Below, in pieces: positions 47,297 to 57,897 of a DNA stretch of 64,000 bases. This stretch comes from Prochlorococcus marinus str. MIT 9515. Its GTDB lineage: Bacteria > Cyanobacteriota > Cyanobacteriia > PCC-6307 > Cyanobiaceae. Location of the stretch: positions 248,001 through 312,000 of the forward strand of contig NC_008817.1 of assembly GCF_000015665.1 (NCBI RefSeq), given 5' to 3'. Made by a program: the position numbers and the translations under genes. How positions within the stretch are numbered: the first letter of the stretch is position 1; each line of letters opens with the position of its first letter. A model generated the notes under the pieces. It was given only the letters and a program-made list of their open reading frames with translations, did no database searches and was not told where the DNA came from.

Positions 47297-47856
47297 TAAA
47301 TTCCTAAAAATTGCTTTGCTCTAAACCAAGCTGTTACTGTCTTTGCATCAAGGACTTCATCACCACAAGAAATTAAATTATCTAAATTCTGAGGATCCAT
47401 AAGCAAAACTTCTATATCTTCGTCTAAATCCCCTTTTACCTTATTTTTTAATTTACTTAAATCACGTGCAAGAAATAAATGAATGACTTCATCTGAATAT
47501 CCAGGAGCATTTACTAGAGCTCCTAGTTTATCCCATTTTTCTGCTTTATATCCAGCCTCCTCCTGAATTTCTCTTTTGATTGAGTTTATTGGGGTCTCTC
47601 CAATTTCTAAAGTACCTGCTGGAAATTCCAGCAAATATCTAGATACAGCAAATCTGTATTGGCGCAGGAGTATAACTTTATTTTCGTTTGTTATGGGAAC
47701 AGCTAATGCAGCGTTTGGGAATATTATTTGTCCATATTCATCTTCATGTCCATTAGGTAGCTCAATTCTATTGATTTCAAAACTAAATTTTTTTGTTTTT
47801 AACTCGGAGATTTTTTCTTTAAAAATGGCTTTTTTGAAGTGAATGTTATCATCCAT
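47296..47856 (-). CDS. NUDIX hydrolase (ADP-ribose pyrophosphatase-like)
   Basis: 186 residues. The Nudix box is seen as GTLEIGETPINSIKREIQEE followed by AG. NKVILLRQYRFAVSRYLLEFPAG precedes it, the ADP-ribose pyrophosphatase pattern. It shares one base (TAATG type) with the downstream photolyase start, so the two are translationally coupled. Confidence 0.9.
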   Translation of the reverse strand: MDDNIHFKKAIFKEKISELKTKKFSFEINRIELPNGHEDEYGQIIFPNAALAVPITNENKVILLRQYRFAVSRYLLEFPAGTLEIGETPINSIKREIQEEAGYKAEKWDKLGALVNAPGYSDEVIHLFLARDLSKLKNKVKGDLDEDIEVLLMDPQNLDNLISCGDEVLDAKTVTAWFRAKQFLGI

Positions 47857-47901
47857 AATTTAAATAAAAATACCCTAACAGTTATTTTAGGATTTTGGAA
47901 A

Positions 47902-48480
47902 TTAATCAACAAGCCATCTTTCTTCTTCAACTTTTTTAACTGTTTGTGTTCTACTTAAGACTTCAGAAAGGGGAGATATTATAAAATTACGATTCATAAA
48001 TCTTGGGTGAGGTAATATTAATTCTTCATCCTTGAAACAAAAATCTTCCCACCATAAAATATCTAAATCTAAACATCTAGATAACCATTTCATGTTATTG
48101 GGAGTCTTTTTTCTTCCAAAATTTCTTTCCAAATTTTTAAATTCTCTTAGAAGGAATTTTGCATTTTCTGTTGTTTGCTTTGGGAAAGAGTTACTTTTGA
48201 CTAGGACAAGTGTGTTTAGATAATTTGGTTGATTATCCTTGACTCCATGAGGACTTGATTCATATATTGAAGACCAATAAAAAATTGTTTCAGATGATTC
48301 AGTTTCTTTATTACAATATTTAGATTGGTTTATCCAACTCTTTATTAAAGTCTCAATTTTTGGTTTGCAAATTATAAATGTTTCAATAGGTTTTCCATAA
48401 TTACTATCAATATTTGCTCCTAATGATATACATAGTCCATTTTTGATATTAAGATTTGATAATTCCACTAAAAAAAACAT
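47902..48480 (-). CDS. folK: 2-amino-4-hydroxy-6-hydroxymethyldihydropteridine pyrophosphokinase
   Basis: Transfers pyrophosphate from ATP in folate synthesis. 192 residues. [15 protein letters not shown] is at the N-terminus, the central signature [24 protein letters not shown], then [19 protein letters not shown]. The DLDIL and HPR motifs hold metal and substrate ligands. It is divergent from chlD with 36 bp between starts. Confidence 0.94.
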   Translation of the reverse strand: MFFLVELSNLNIKNGLCISLGANIDSNYGKPIETFIICKPKIETLIKSWINQSKYCNKETESSETIFYWSSIYESSPHGVKDNQPNYLNTLVLVKSNSFPKQTTENAKFLLREFKNLERNFGRKKTPNNMKWLSRCLDLDILWWEDFCFKDEELILPHPRFMNRNFIISPLSEVLSRTQTVKKVEEERWLVD

Positions 48481-48516
48481 TGTTATTGGATAAATTCTAT
48501 ATCAGGGATTTTTAAA

Positions 48517-50682
48517 GTGATTTTGGAAAAAAAGTTAAAAGGAAAAGAAGACATAAAGGATTTAATGAAAAAGAAAGATTCTTTTAGAGCTTTTCCATTG
48601 GCTGCGATTACGGGACACAGCTTATTAAAATTATCTTTACTTTTATCAGCAGTTGATCCTAGCTTAGGGGGAGTTGTTATAGCAGGCGGTAGAGGTACAG
48701 GTAAGTCAGTTTTAGCGAGAGGTTTACATTCTTTAATTCCGCCGATAGAAGTAATAGATAATGAATCAATACTTGAAAAATTACGGGATAATAAGACTTC
48801 TTTAAGGCCTATAAGTAGAAATTTAGATCCAACAAAACCTGAAGAATGGGATGAAAATATTCATGAGTTAATAGCGAATATGTTTGGGGATGATTATCTT
48901 AACCAAATTGAAAATATTCCAAAAAAGATTATACAAGCCCCATTTATTCAAGTTCCAATTGGCATTACAGAAGATAGACTTGTTGGGTCTATAGATGTTG
49001 CAGCTTCTTTAAATACAGGAGAACAAGTTTTTCAGCCAGGTATCCTAGCTGAAGCTCATAGGGGTGTGTTGTACGTTGATGATATTAATTTATTGGACGA
49101 TGGGATTGTAAATTTAATTCTTGAAGCTACTGGTAGAGAACAAAATAATATTGAAAGAGATGGATTAAGTCTTTCTCATCCATGTAGATCTCTTTTGATC
49201 GCGACTTATAATCCCGAAGAAGGAGCTTTAAGAGATCATGTATTGGATAGATTTGCAATTGTTCTCTCTGCAGATCAATCTATTGATAATGATCAAAGAG
49301 TTGAAATAACAAAATCTGTTTTATCTCATGCAGAAAATAACATCAAGTTTTCAGAAAAATGGTCTGACGAATCTGATAATTTATCAACCCAGTTGATTTT
49401 GGCTAGGCAATGGTTGAATGATGTAAAAATTACTGAAGAGCAAATAACTTATTTGGTAAATGAGGCTTTAAGAGGTGGAGTTGAAGGACACAGGTCTGAA
49501 TTATTTGCAGTGAAGGTTGCCAAGGCAAACGCAGCTCTAAGAGGTGATGAGAATGTTAATTCTGATGATTTAAAAGTAGCAGTAAGATTAGTTATTCTTC
49601 CTAGGGCAATGCAAATACCTCCTGAAGATGAAGATATTCAACCTCCTCCACCTGAAGATCAAAATCCACCCCCACCTCAATCAAGTAATGAAGAATCTGA
49701 ACCTGAATCAAATGAAAATGAGAATGATCAAGAGCAAGAACAACAAGAGGATAATTCTGAGGGGGATGAAGATGCTACTTCGGAAATTCCAGAAGAGTTT
49801 ATTTTAGATCCTGAAGCATGTATGGTAGATCCTGATTTATTGCTTTTTTCATCAGCAAAGTCTAAAGCAGGAAATAGTGGAAGTAGGTCAGTAATTCTTA
49901 GTCAAAGTAGAGGTAGATATGTCCGACCTTTAATTCCAAAAGGTAAAGTAGAGAGAATCGCTGTTGATGCAACTCTAAGAGCAGCTGCCCCGTATCAAAA
50001 ATCTAGAAGATTAAAAAATCCCGGTAAAACCATAATCATTGAGGAAAATGACTTTAGAGCAAAGCTCCTTCAAAAAAAGGCAGGAGCATTAGTTATTTTT
50101 CTTGTTGATGCTAGTGGTTCTATGGCTTTGAATAGAATGCAAAGTGCAAAAGGTGCAGTAATCAGACTTTTGACCGAGGCGTATGAAAATAGAGACGAAG
50201 TAGCTCTTATTCCTTTTAGAGGAAATCAAGCAGAAGTTCTTTTGCCTCCAACAAGATCTATTACCGCAGCAAAAAGAAGATTAGAAACAATGCCATGTGG
50301 AGGTGGATCGCCTTTGGCTCATGGGTTAACTCAATCAGCCAAAGTCGCAAAAAATGCACTCTCTACAGGAGATATTGGTCAGGTCATTGTTGTTGGAATA
50401 ACTGATGGCAGAGGTAATGTTCCATTAGGCATATCACTAGGTCAAGTTGAAAATGAAAATGAAGATGAAAATGTGAATTTGAAGCAAGAAGTTTTAGATA
50501 TTGCAGCCAAATATCCTATGTTAGGAATAAAGCTATTAGTAATAGATACAGAAAGAAAATTTATTGCTAGTGGCTTTGGAAAAGAACTAGCGGAAGCTGC
50601 AAAAGGAAAATATGTTCAATTACCAAAAGCTACAGATAAGACAATTGCAGCGATGGCTTTAAACGCAATCAATGAATTTTAA
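48517..50682 (+). CDS. chlD: magnesium chelatase subunit D
   Basis: ATP-dependent Mg insertion into protoporphyrin IX, first committed step of chlorophyll synthesis, with ChlI and ChlH. 721 residues from GTG 48517. The N-terminal AAA+ domain has [14 protein letters not shown]; the linker (about 370-425) is proline- and acid-rich ([12 protein letters not shown], then many Glu/Asp). The C-terminal VWA domain has [12 protein letters not shown] (MIDAS). Confidence 0.95.
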   Translation: MILEKKLKGKEDIKDLMKKKDSFRAFPLAAITGHSLLKLSLLLSAVDPSLGGVVIAGGRGTGKSVLARGLHSLIPPIEVIDNESILEKLRDNKTSLRPISRNLDPTKPEEWDENIHELIANMFGDDYLNQIENIPKKIIQAPFIQVPIGITEDRLVGSIDVAASLNTGEQVFQPGILAEAHRGVLYVDDINLLDDGIVNLILEATGREQNNIERDGLSLSHPCRSLLIATYNPEEGALRDHVLDRFAIVLSADQSIDNDQRVEITKSVLSHAENNIKFSEKWSDESDNLSTQLILARQWLNDVKITEEQITYLVNEALRGGVEGHRSELFAVKVAKANAALRGDENVNSDDLKVAVRLVILPRAMQIPPEDEDIQPPPPEDQNPPPPQSSNEESEPESNENENDQEQEQQEDNSEGDEDATSEIPEEFILDPEACMVDPDLLLFSSAKSKAGNSGSRSVILSQSRGRYVRPLIPKGKVERIAVDATLRAAAPYQKSRRLKNPGKTIIIEENDFRAKLLQKKAGALVIFLVDASGSMALNRMQSAKGAVIRLLTEAYENRDEVALIPFRGNQAEVLLPPTRSITAAKRRLETMPCGGGSPLAHGLTQSAKVAKNALSTGDIGQVIVVGITDGRGNVPLGISLGQVENENEDENVNLKQEVLDIAAKYPMLGIKLLVIDTERKFIASGFGKELAEAAKGKYVQLPKATDKTIAAMALNAINEF

Positions 50683-50686
50683 ATTT

Positions 50687-51532
50687 TTATGGATAAATCT
50701 CGTTAAGGAATTTAGAAAGCCCAATTGTTAAATCTCTTAAAGATTTTGTTAATTCTTTGTCTTTCATTAAGCCTTCAAAATCATCACTCATATTGTCTAA
50801 TTTGCCTGATATTGATTCCGCGGCATTTATTGTCAACTTAATATCTTTCAGAGTGTCTTCGTTATCGATGGCAGACAAAATACTGTTTAAATGACCTGCC
50901 GCTACTGTAACTTCTTTGATAAGAGGTTTAACTCTTAAAATTTCTTGCTTAGACAAATAAATTAGTTCATCAAGATTTTCTTGTGTTTTATCAAATTGGT
51001 CTATTGAATTAACTACATTTTCAATTAGATTTTCTTGATTTGATTCTTTTAGGATTTGATTTATCCTGTTAGTTATGTTTGAAAGGCTAGAAAGCTGCTT
51101 TCCAGTAATAGTGTCTCCCTGGCACACAATTAATTCACTATCACATTCTTCTGATATTGCTTTTGCAATATCCTTTGGGATTGTTTTTTGACTGGTTTCT
51201 AATGATACTTGAACATCACCTCCTAGAAAAGAATTGGTAACAACTTTTGCAAATGCTGGCTTTGGAAGAATAATTTCAGGATTATTGAGAACGATTTTTG
51301 CTTTGATGGATTCATTAGTAAAAAGAATATCTTCAATTGAACCTACTAAAATTCCTCTGTAAGTTACTGGAGATTTTTTTGATAAACCGCTTGCGTTGTT
51401 AAATTCTGCGAAAAGATACCAATTCTTTGAAGAAAGTTTTACACCTCTTAACCAGAAGGAAAAAAAAGTAAATATTAATATTCCTCCTAATAAGGAAAAT
51501 CCTACAATTGAGTCTCGTAAGCTTCTACGCAT
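50687..51532 (-). CDS. MlaD/MCE domain lipid-transport protein
   Basis: 281 residues. An N-terminal transmembrane helix (about 8-28) is followed by an MCE domain (VTYRGILVGSIEDILF, KAFAKVVTNSFLGG) and a helical C-terminal part. MCE proteins bind the substrate of ABC-type lipid transporters between inner and outer membranes. The ABC ATPase is encoded 5 bp upstream. No MlaE-type permease is visible in the window. Confidence 0.9.
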   Translation of the reverse strand: MRRSLRDSIVGFSLLGGILIFTFFSFWLRGVKLSSKNWYLFAEFNNASGLSKKSPVTYRGILVGSIEDILFTNESIKAKIVLNNPEIILPKPAFAKVVTNSFLGGDVQVSLETSQKTIPKDIAKAISEECDSELIVCQGDTITGKQLSSLSNITNRINQILKESNQENLIENVVNSIDQFDKTQENLDELIYLSKQEILRVKPLIKEVTVAAGHLNSILSAIDNEDTLKDIKLTINAAESISGKLDNMSDDFEGLMKDKELTKSLRDLTIGLSKFLNEIYP

Positions 51533-51537
51533 AATGT

Positions 51538-52323
51538 TTAAATCTCTTTTGGTTGCATTGGTCCATTAAGGTTTCCATTTCTAAACTGAAAAACGTAAGG
51601 ATCATTACTTTCTTTAAATTCATCAATAGAACCCGCCCATCTGAATTTACCTCCATAAAGTATCACAACTTTTTCTGAAGTCCTTTCTATAGTACTAAGA
51701 ACATGACTAACTACAATAGATGATCCATTTGCTTTATTATTTGTCTTATTGATTAAATCTTCAATTCTTGATGAAGCAATGGGATCAAGTCCAGCGGTAG
51801 GTTCATCAAAAAGTAATAATGGCTTATTTTTTTTATCTAAGTCTTGTTCTGTTATTAATGCTCTAGCAAAACTTACTCTTTTTTGCATACCGCCACTTAA
51901 TTCATTTGGAAGTTTTTCCTCAACATCAAATAAACCCACCTCTTGTAAACATTCTCTAACTATTTCTCGAATAGATTGTTTGGATAAATTTTTATTTCTT
52001 TGAAGTATAAATCCTACATTTTCTTCAATAGTTAAAGAGCCTAATAAAGCTGGATTCTGAAAAACTAATCTTACATCCGGAGGATGAGTTTGATCTAATC
52101 TTAGGTAAGTTTGTTTTTCCCCAAATATGCTTAATTCCCCCTCATTAGGTAAAATTAAACCTGCTAATATTTTTAATATAGTTGATTTTCCAGAGCCTGA
52201 TGGACCAATAATTGCTAATTTTTCTCCCTCATTTAGTTTTAAATTGACTTTGTCTAGTACATTTTGATCCCCCCAACTAATGGAGAGATTATTGGTTTCT
52301 ACAGCAGGTTTTGAATTTTTCAA
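51538..52323 (-). CDS. ABC transporter ATP-binding protein, MlaF type
   Basis: 261 residues. Walker A GPSGSGKSTILK, Q-loop LVFQNPALLG, signature LSGGMQKR, Walker B LLLFDEPTAGLD, H-loop VSHV. The LSGGMQKRV signature is that of the MlaF/Ttg2A group, and the adjacent MlaD-like gene (5 bp apart) supports lipid transport. The permease must lie elsewhere. Confidence 0.92.
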   Translation of the reverse strand: MKNSKPAVETNNLSISWGDQNVLDKVNLKLNEGEKLAIIGPSGSGKSTILKILAGLILPNEGELSIFGEKQTYLRLDQTHPPDVRLVFQNPALLGSLTIEENVGFILQRNKNLSKQSIREIVRECLQEVGLFDVEEKLPNELSGGMQKRVSFARALITEQDLDKKNKPLLLFDEPTAGLDPIASSRIEDLINKTNNKANGSSIVVSHVLSTIERTSEKVVILYGGKFRWAGSIDEFKESNDPYVFQFRNGNLNGPMQPKEI

Positions 52324-52348
52324 AATTTATAGATTGCAATTTGTCTTT

Positions 52349-52397
52349 AAATACATATTGCCTACTTTTTAAAAATAAAAAAAGGATGTATGTATTT
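52349..52397. repeat. inverted repeat between mlaF-like and yvcK-like genes
   Basis: AAATACATA at 52349-52357 and TATGTATTT at 52389-52397, a perfect 9+9 inverted repeat spaced by 31 bases in the divergent intergenic region. It could be a regulatory element or leader structure, but in such AT-rich DNA it may also be chance. Confidence 0.3.
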
Positions 52398-52453
52398 GAT
52401 TTATAATTAGTTTAAATATAAACATAAATTTTGAAAAAAAATTTAGAGGGATT

Positions 52454-53842
52454 TTGATGAAGAAGAGGAAAAAAAGAGTAAAGAGAACTTTATCTTATTT
52501 TAAAAAATCAAATTTAGGATTGATAAATAGGATTATAAGAATTTTAAGTTGGCTCTTACCGGGACTGGTAATAAAAAGATGGATGATAACCTCTGCCATT
52601 GGATTATTAACTTCATTATTAGGGATTGTAATCTGGACTAATTTAAGGCCCCTTTATTGGTTAATAGCAGTTTTTTTCTGGATAATAGATCAGTTAACAA
52701 GTATTTTGCCTATTTCAATATTAGGGCCATTAATATTTATCTTTGGGCTTCTGTTAATTGGAATTGGTCAAAATAGAAGTATCAATTCTATACAAAAAGC
52801 GCTTGTCCCAGAGAAGAATACATTTTTAGTAGATGCACTCAGAGTAAAAAGTAAATTAAATAGAGGCCCCAATATTGTTGCTATTGGAGGAGGAACAGGT
52901 TTGTCAACCTTATTAAAAGGTTTAAAAAATTATAGTAGTAACATTACTGCAATAGTTACGGTTTCTGATGATGGAGGTAGCAGCGGAGTTTTAAGAAAAC
53001 AATTAGGTGTTCAACCTCCTGGGGATATAAGAAATTGCTTGGCGGCATTATCAAATGAAGAACCTATATTGACAAGATTATTTCAATATCGATTTTCAGG
53101 AGGAAGCGGATTAGAAGGGCATAGTTTTGGTAATCTTTTTTTATCAGCACTAACAACAATTACAGGAAGTTTAGAAAAGGCAGTTCAGGCATCGAGCAAA
53201 GTTTTAGCGGTCCAGGGACAAGTTTTACCAGCAACAAATATTGACGTAATGCTTTGGGCAGAACTAGAAGACGGTCAAAAAATATTTGGGGAAAGTAATA
53301 TAAGCCAATCAAAAAAAATGATTTCTAGGATTGGTTATCTTCCTGAAAATCCATCAGCTCTTCCAAGCGCGCTTGAATCTATAAAAGAAGCAGACTTAAT
53401 AGTACTAGGACCTGGGAGTCTCTATACTTCTTTGCTACCTAATTTACTTGTCCCAGAAATAGTAGATGCTCTTTTGAAAAGTAATGCTCCAAAAATTTAT
53501 ATAAGTAATTTGATGACTCAACCTGGAGAAACCGATGGACTTGACGTATACCAACACATCAAAGCAATAGAAAAACAATTGTTAAATTTTGGGGTAAAAA
53601 CCCGAATATTTAATGCAATACTTTCTCAAATTCAATTCGAAAAGTCACCGCTCGTTGATTATTATCAAAGTAGAGGAGCCATACCAGTTGTATGTAATAA
53701 AGAAAAATTAATTTCAGAAGGTTATTATGTTTTGCAAGCTCCTCTTTATTCAAGAAAAATTACCCCAACACTTAGGCATGACCCTCGAAGACTTGCGAGG
53801 GCAGTCATGTTTATTAATAAAAAATTAAAGAAATTAAATTAA
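52454..53842 (+). CDS. YvcK/CofD-like protein (gluconeogenesis factor family)
   Basis: 462 residues. The N-terminal about 110 residues hold two to three membrane helices; the rest has the CofD-like fold with IGGGTGLSTLLKGL, VSDDGGSSGVLR, GDIRNCLAALS, EGHSFGNLFL and GPGSLYTSLLPNLLV. YvcK affects cell shape and carbon balance in Bacillus; it binds UDP-sugars. The membrane extension is usual in cyanobacterial members. Start taken at ATG 52454. Confidence 0.9.
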   Translation: MMKKRKKRVKRTLSYFKKSNLGLINRIIRILSWLLPGLVIKRWMITSAIGLLTSLLGIVIWTNLRPLYWLIAVFFWIIDQLTSILPISILGPLIFIFGLLLIGIGQNRSINSIQKALVPEKNTFLVDALRVKSKLNRGPNIVAIGGGTGLSTLLKGLKNYSSNITAIVTVSDDGGSSGVLRKQLGVQPPGDIRNCLAALSNEEPILTRLFQYRFSGGSGLEGHSFGNLFLSALTTITGSLEKAVQASSKVLAVQGQVLPATNIDVMLWAELEDGQKIFGESNISQSKKMISRIGYLPENPSALPSALESIKEADLIVLGPGSLYTSLLPNLLVPEIVDALLKSNAPKIYISNLMTQPGETDGLDVYQHIKAIEKQLLNFGVKTRIFNAILSQIQFEKSPLVDYYQSRGAIPVVCNKEKLISEGYYVLQAPLYSRKITPTLRHDPRRLARAVMFINKKLKKLN

Positions 53843-53847
53843 TAAAT

Positions 53848-54378
53848 CTAATAGGCATCTTGTAATTCATAAAAGTCAGGTTGAATATAATCTTTTCTTA
53901 AAGGCCATCCTCTCCAATCCTCAGGCATCAAAATTCTTTTGGGGTTTGGATGATCTTGAAAGTTGATCCCGTACATGTCATAAGTTTCTCTTTCCTGCCA
54001 ATCACTCCCTTTGAAAATTTTATAAAGGCTAGGTACAGATAAATCTGAATCTCGATTTAAAAAAACTTTAACTCTAATTTCTTTAATCTCTTCTAATTCT
54101 TCAATATCTTGAAGTGAGATTAAATGGTAAAAACTTACAAGACGTTTCCCGGGTCCCTCATCATAACCTCCTTGACACTGTAGGTAATTAAAGCCATATT
54201 TTTTTAAAGAAGATATGGCTTCGTATAATTTTTCGGGTTTAACTGAGAGGAGCTCAACACCTATGTGATCGTTTCCTAATGAGTTGTTTGTAATTCCATC
54301 TTTATAAAGTCGATTACTTACTATTCCTCTTTGTTCAACTATTTCTTCTGAAGATTTAGATAAATTATTTTGGTCCAT
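53848..54378 (-). CDS. ndhJ: NDH-1 subunit J
   Basis: 30-kDa-type subunit of the photosynthetic NDH-1 complex. 176 residues. [14 protein letters not shown] and [22 protein letters not shown] are the family signature. Its start shares one base with the ndhK stop (TAATG), part of the ndhC-ndhK-ndhJ operon. Confidence 0.96.
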   Translation of the reverse strand: MDQNNLSKSSEEIVEQRGIVSNRLYKDGITNNSLGNDHIGVELLSVKPEKLYEAISSLKKYGFNYLQCQGGYDEGPGKRLVSFYHLISLQDIEELEEIKEIRVKVFLNRDSDLSVPSLYKIFKGSDWQERETYDMYGINFQDHPNPKRILMPEDWRGWPLRKDYIQPDFYELQDAY

Positions 54379-55112
54379 TATTTTGTTTCTTCATCAATTA
54401 AGTTCTCTTCGATTTTAACTTTTATATTTTCTTCAATCATCTCTAGATCTGAAGACTTAATTGCTTTTTCAGATTTTTTGTTTAAATATTCTCCGGTATT
54501 TTCTGAAAAAACAAGTTTCATATCATGTTTGACAGTCAAATACCTGTGAGTTTGTTCAGCTTTATTCCTTTCAAGAATACTTTCATTCCCAACTTTTTTT
54601 CTTAATTTAATAACCGCGTCAAAAATAGCTTCTGGTCTAGGAGGGCATCCGGGAAGATATAAATCAACCGGGATTAATTTATCAACCCCTCTTACTGCAG
54701 TTGTCGAGTCTGCACTAAACATCCCACCAGTTATTGTGCAAGCTCCCATAGCAATTACATACTTTGGCTCTGGCATTTGCTCATACAATCTCACTAATGC
54801 TGGCGCCATCTTCATTGTTACGGTCCCTGCAACAATAAGTAAATCAGCTTGTCTTGGGGAACTTCTAGGTACCAAACCAAACCTGTCAAAATCGAATCTA
54901 GACCCTATCAGTGCTGCAAATTCGATGAAACAGCATGCGGTTCCATATAAAAGTGGCCATAGACTACTTAATCTGGCCCAGTTATGAAGATCATCTAAAC
55001 TAGTCATTATGATATTTTCACTCAAGTCAGTCGTTACTTGTGGAGCACCTAGAGGATTACAGGTTTCTTCTCTAAGCTCTCTAATTGCTTTTGGTGATAG
55101 TGAATTGTTCAT
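54378..55112 (-). CDS. ndhK: NDH-1 subunit K
   Basis: 20-kDa-type iron-sulfur subunit carrying cluster N2. 244 residues. Cluster ligands are seen in [12 protein letters not shown] (Cys pair), [11 protein letters not shown] and [11 protein letters not shown]. The C-terminal about 60 residues are acidic and poorly conserved. It lies 4 bp downstream of ndhC. Confidence 0.96.
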   Translation of the reverse strand: MNNSLSPKAIRELREETCNPLGAPQVTTDLSENIIMTSLDDLHNWARLSSLWPLLYGTACCFIEFAALIGSRFDFDRFGLVPRSSPRQADLLIVAGTVTMKMAPALVRLYEQMPEPKYVIAMGACTITGGMFSADSTTAVRGVDKLIPVDLYLPGCPPRPEAIFDAVIKLRKKVGNESILERNKAEQTHRYLTVKHDMKLVFSENTGEYLNKKSEKAIKSSDLEMIEENIKVKIEENLIDEETK

Positions 55113-55116
55113 TTTT

Positions 55117-55479
55117 TTAACTCCATTCTAAAGCTCCTTTTCTCCATGCATACGCAAGTGCAATAACCAATATTGCGATGAATATGAGAGCTTCAATAAA
55201 GGCTAATAAGCCTAATCTATTGAACGCGACAGCCCAAGGATAAAGAAACACCGTTTCTACATCAAATATAACGAATACTAAAGCAAACATGTAGTATCTA
55301 ATGTTGAATTGAATCCAAGCTCCTCCAATGGGCTCCATTCCTGATTCATATGTAAGTTTTCGCTCACCAGTTCTCCCTTTGGGAGCAACAATTAGGTTGG
55401 TAACTAAAGCTAAAATTGGAACTGCAGCAGCAATTATTAGAAAACCTAGAAAATATTCGTAGCCTGGGAGTGAAAACAT
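55117..55479 (-). CDS. ndhC: NDH-1 subunit C
   Basis: A 120-residue membrane subunit with three helices. [20 protein letters not shown] and [20 protein letters not shown] are the NuoA/NdhC signature. It is the first gene of ndhCKJ and is divergent from the rubredoxin gene. Confidence 0.96.
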   Translation of the reverse strand: MFSLPGYEYFLGFLIIAAAVPILALVTNLIVAPKGRTGERKLTYESGMEPIGGAWIQFNIRYYMFALVFVIFDVETVFLYPWAVAFNRLGLLAFIEALIFIAILVIALAYAWRKGALEWS

Positions 55480-55552
55480 TTAAAAAAAATAGTGGGAAAA
55501 TTCGCTTAATTCAGCAAAATCTTTTAGAGTCACTTTAGTTAAATACTAAATC

Positions 55553-55981
55553 GTGAGTGAAAACATTCAACCATCTTCTGATGATAAACAAATAGTTGAG
55601 GATTTAGCTAAGGAAGAATCTTCGGAAAAACTCCCTAAACTTAACAACAAAGAACTTACTATTAATTTAGAACAAAATAGATTCGAATGTAGAAGTTGTG
55701 GATATATTTATGATCCTATAGAAGGGAACAAGAAGCTTAATATCCCCAAAAATACTCCTTTTTCATTAATAGACGGTAACATTTTTGCTTGTCCAGTATG
55801 CAGGGCAGGTAAAAATTTATATAAAGATATAGGACCAAGAGAAAAACCAAGTGGTTTTGAAGAAAATTTAACTTATGGCTTTGGATTTAATAGCTTGCCA
55901 CCTGGTCAGAAAAATATTTTAATTTTTGGTGGATTAGCATTTGCCGCGGCATGTTTCCTTTCTTTATACTCTTTGCATTAA
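55553..55981 (+). CDS. membrane-anchored rubredoxin (RubA)
   Basis: 142 residues from GTG 55553. The iron site is two CxxC pairs, CRSCGYIYDP and ACPVCRAG. An acidic N-terminal extension of about 45 residues precedes it, and the C-terminus is a transmembrane helix (KNILIFGGLAFAAACFLSLY). RubA is a thylakoid factor needed for PSII (and reported for PSI) assembly. It is 9 bp upstream of ycf48 and near psbEFLJ, which supports that role. Confidence 0.92.
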   Translation: MSENIQPSSDDKQIVEDLAKEESSEKLPKLNNKELTINLEQNRFECRSCGYIYDPIEGNKKLNIPKNTPFSLIDGNIFACPVCRAGKNLYKDIGPREKPSGFEENLTYGFGFNSLPPGQKNILIFGGLAFAAACFLSLYSLH

Positions 55982-55990
55982 TATAAGTCC

Positions 55991-57004
55991 ATGAAAAATT
56001 TTTTAATTAGCATCCCAAATCTTATTTTATCGCTTACTCTCTGCCTTGTTTTAACCAGCTGTTCCTCAAATGGTGTAAAAATGAGTGAAAGCAGTCCTTG
56101 GGAAACAATTCAATTTGAAGATCAGTCAAACGCATTAGACGTGGACTTCATAGATAATAACCATGGATTTCTAGTTGGTTCAAATAGACTGATCATGGAA
56201 TCAAAAGATGGAGGACGATCATGGGAAAAGAGATCATTAGATATTCCTGCAGAAGAGAATTTTCGCTTGCTTGATATAGATTTTAAAGGTTCTGAAGGCT
56301 GGTTAATCGGACAACCTTCTTTGGTAATGCATACTATTGATGAAGGGAAAAACTGGACTAGGTTATCTCTTGGTAAACTTCCTGGCCAACCTTTTTTAGT
56401 ATCAACTATTAATGAAGGGGTTGCTCAATTAGCAACAACTTCAGCGGCTATTTATGAGACTTCAAATAGTGGTGAAACATGGGAAGCAAAAGTATCAGAT
56501 CCCTCTGAACAGGGCGGTATAAGAGATTTAAGAAGGACATCTAAAGGAGATTATGTAAGTGTAAGTAGTTTGGGAAATTTTTTCTCTACTCTCGATAGTG
56601 GAAGTGATACTTGGATAGCTCACCAAAGAGCAAGTAGTAAGAGAGTTCAAAGTATTGGATTTAATCCAAGTGGGAATTTATGGATGTTATCTAGAGGAGC
56701 TGAAATAAGATTTAATGAAGACATTAATGATGTGGAAAAATGGAGCAAACCAATAGTTCCCATTTTAAATGGTTATAATTACTTGGATATGGGTTGGGAC
56801 CCTGATGGTAATATTTGGGCTGGAGGGGGTAATGGCACTTTAATAGTTAGTAAAGATGATGGTAAGACTTGGAATTCTGACCCTATTGCCTCAGATCTGC
56901 CTACTAACTTTATTAAGATTCAATTTCTAGCAAAAGATGAGTTGGATTCTCCCAAGGGATTTATTCTTGGAGAGAGGGGCTATATATTGAAGTGGAATGG
57001 TTAA
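55991..57004 (+). CDS. ycf48: photosynthesis system II assembly factor Ycf48/HCF136
   Basis: 337 residues. A signal peptide ends in a lipobox LTSC (Cys near residue 24), so it is a lumenal lipoprotein. The rest is a seven-bladed propeller with repeated motifs such as [24 protein letters not shown], and [11 protein letters not shown]. It stabilises newly made D1 in the PSII reaction-centre complex. It sits between rubredoxin and psbEFLJ. Confidence 0.95.
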   Translation: MKNFLISIPNLILSLTLCLVLTSCSSNGVKMSESSPWETIQFEDQSNALDVDFIDNNHGFLVGSNRLIMESKDGGRSWEKRSLDIPAEENFRLLDIDFKGSEGWLIGQPSLVMHTIDEGKNWTRLSLGKLPGQPFLVSTINEGVAQLATTSAAIYETSNSGETWEAKVSDPSEQGGIRDLRRTSKGDYVSVSSLGNFFSTLDSGSDTWIAHQRASSKRVQSIGFNPSGNLWMLSRGAEIRFNEDINDVEKWSKPIVPILNGYNYLDMGWDPDGNIWAGGGNGTLIVSKDDGKTWNSDPIASDLPTNFIKIQFLAKDELDSPKGFILGERGYILKWNG

Positions 57005-57127
57005 TTAAAAAAAATAAAAAAATTCTTAAATTTCTTGTCATTTAACAACTGTCTGTAACCAAGCTGTAAATTTCTCCACAAACATAGTATTTTTCCTTGT
57101 AAGATCAAGAAGTAATTAATTGTGATT

Positions 57128-57376
57128 ATGGCCGCAGGTTCAACGGGTGAACGCCCTTTCTTTGAAATAATCACCAGTATAAGATACTGGATTATTCATG
57201 CAGTAACACTTCCAGCTATCTTTATAGCGGGATTTCTATTTGTTTACACAGGCTTAGCCTATGATGCATTTGGGACTCCACGCCCTGATAGTTATTTTCA
57301 GGCGTCTGAGTCAAAAGCACCTGTTGTAACTCAAAGATATGATGCTAAATCTCAATTAGATTTAAGAACAAAATAA
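57128..57376 (+). CDS. psbE: cytochrome b559 alpha subunit
   Basis: 82 residues from ATG 57128 ([14 protein letters not shown]); a GTG two codons earlier is less likely. The haem His lies in [15 protein letters not shown]. One transmembrane helix, with the lumenal TPRPDSYF region. First gene of psbEFLJ; psbF follows 2 bp after its stop. Confidence 0.97.
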   Translation: MAAGSTGERPFFEIITSIRYWIIHAVTLPAIFIAGFLFVYTGLAYDAFGTPRPDSYFQASESKAPVVTQRYDAKSQLDLRTK

Positions 57377-57378
57377 TT

Positions 57379-57525
57379 ATGTCAAATTCCCAAGCTCCAA
57401 TGCAGGCTGTTGAAGTTCGCGTTTATCCTATCTTTACTGTTCGCTGGCTAGCAGTACACGCTCTAGCGATACCTTCAGTATTTTTCTTAGGTGCTATAGC
57501 AGCTATGCAATTTATCAGTCGCTAA
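57379..57525 (+). CDS. psbF: cytochrome b559 beta subunit
   Basis: 48 residues: [20 protein letters not shown], then [18 protein letters not shown] with the haem-ligand His, and AAMQFISR at the end. Pairs with PsbE to hold the haem. It is too short for default gene callers, but the match is unambiguous. Confidence 0.97.
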   Translation: MSNSQAPMQAVEVRVYPIFTVRWLAVHALAIPSVFFLGAIAAMQFISR

Positions 57526-57536
57526 CTTTATCAATC

Positions 57537-57656
57537 ATGCAAGTAAACGAAAATCCAAATAAAGTTCCAGTAGAACTTAATCGTACAAGCCTTTATCTAG
57601 GCGTATTATCAGTATTAGTTTTAGGAATTTTATTTTCCAGTTACTTTTTCAACTAA
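57537..57656 (+). CDS. psbL: photosystem II protein L
   Basis: 39 residues: [20 protein letters not shown] then [19 protein letters not shown]. The [10 protein letters not shown] and SSYFFN motifs are those of PsbL. It acts at the QA side of PSII. 11 bp after psbF. Confidence 0.97.
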   Translation: MQVNENPNKVPVELNRTSLYLGVLSVLVLGILFSSYFFN

Positions 57657-57665
57657 ATTAAAATT

Positions 57666-57860
57666 ATGAGTAAATTAAAAGGCCCTGATGGGAGAATTCC
57701 CGATAGATTACCTGATGGCAGACCAGCTGTTGCTTGGGAAAGAAGATGGACTGAAGGAACCCTTCCACTTTGGCTGGTAGCTACAGCCGGAGGAATAGCG
57801 GTTATTTTTGTATTGGGTATATTTTTCTATGGATCATATCAAGGAGTAGGAGCAGGCTAA
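57666..57860 (+). CDS. psbJ: photosystem II protein J
   Basis: 64 residues with an N-terminal extension ([20 protein letters not shown]) typical of marine picocyanobacteria, then one helix ([20 protein letters not shown]) and the [10 protein letters not shown] end. Last gene of psbEFLJ, 9 bp after psbL. mtnP converges on it. Confidence 0.96.
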   Translation: MSKLKGPDGRIPDRLPDGRPAVAWERRWTEGTLPLWLVATAGGIAVIFVLGIFFYGSYQGVGAG

Positions 57861-57897
57861 AGTATCCATTACTTTTTAGTTGTCTCATATAGTTAAT

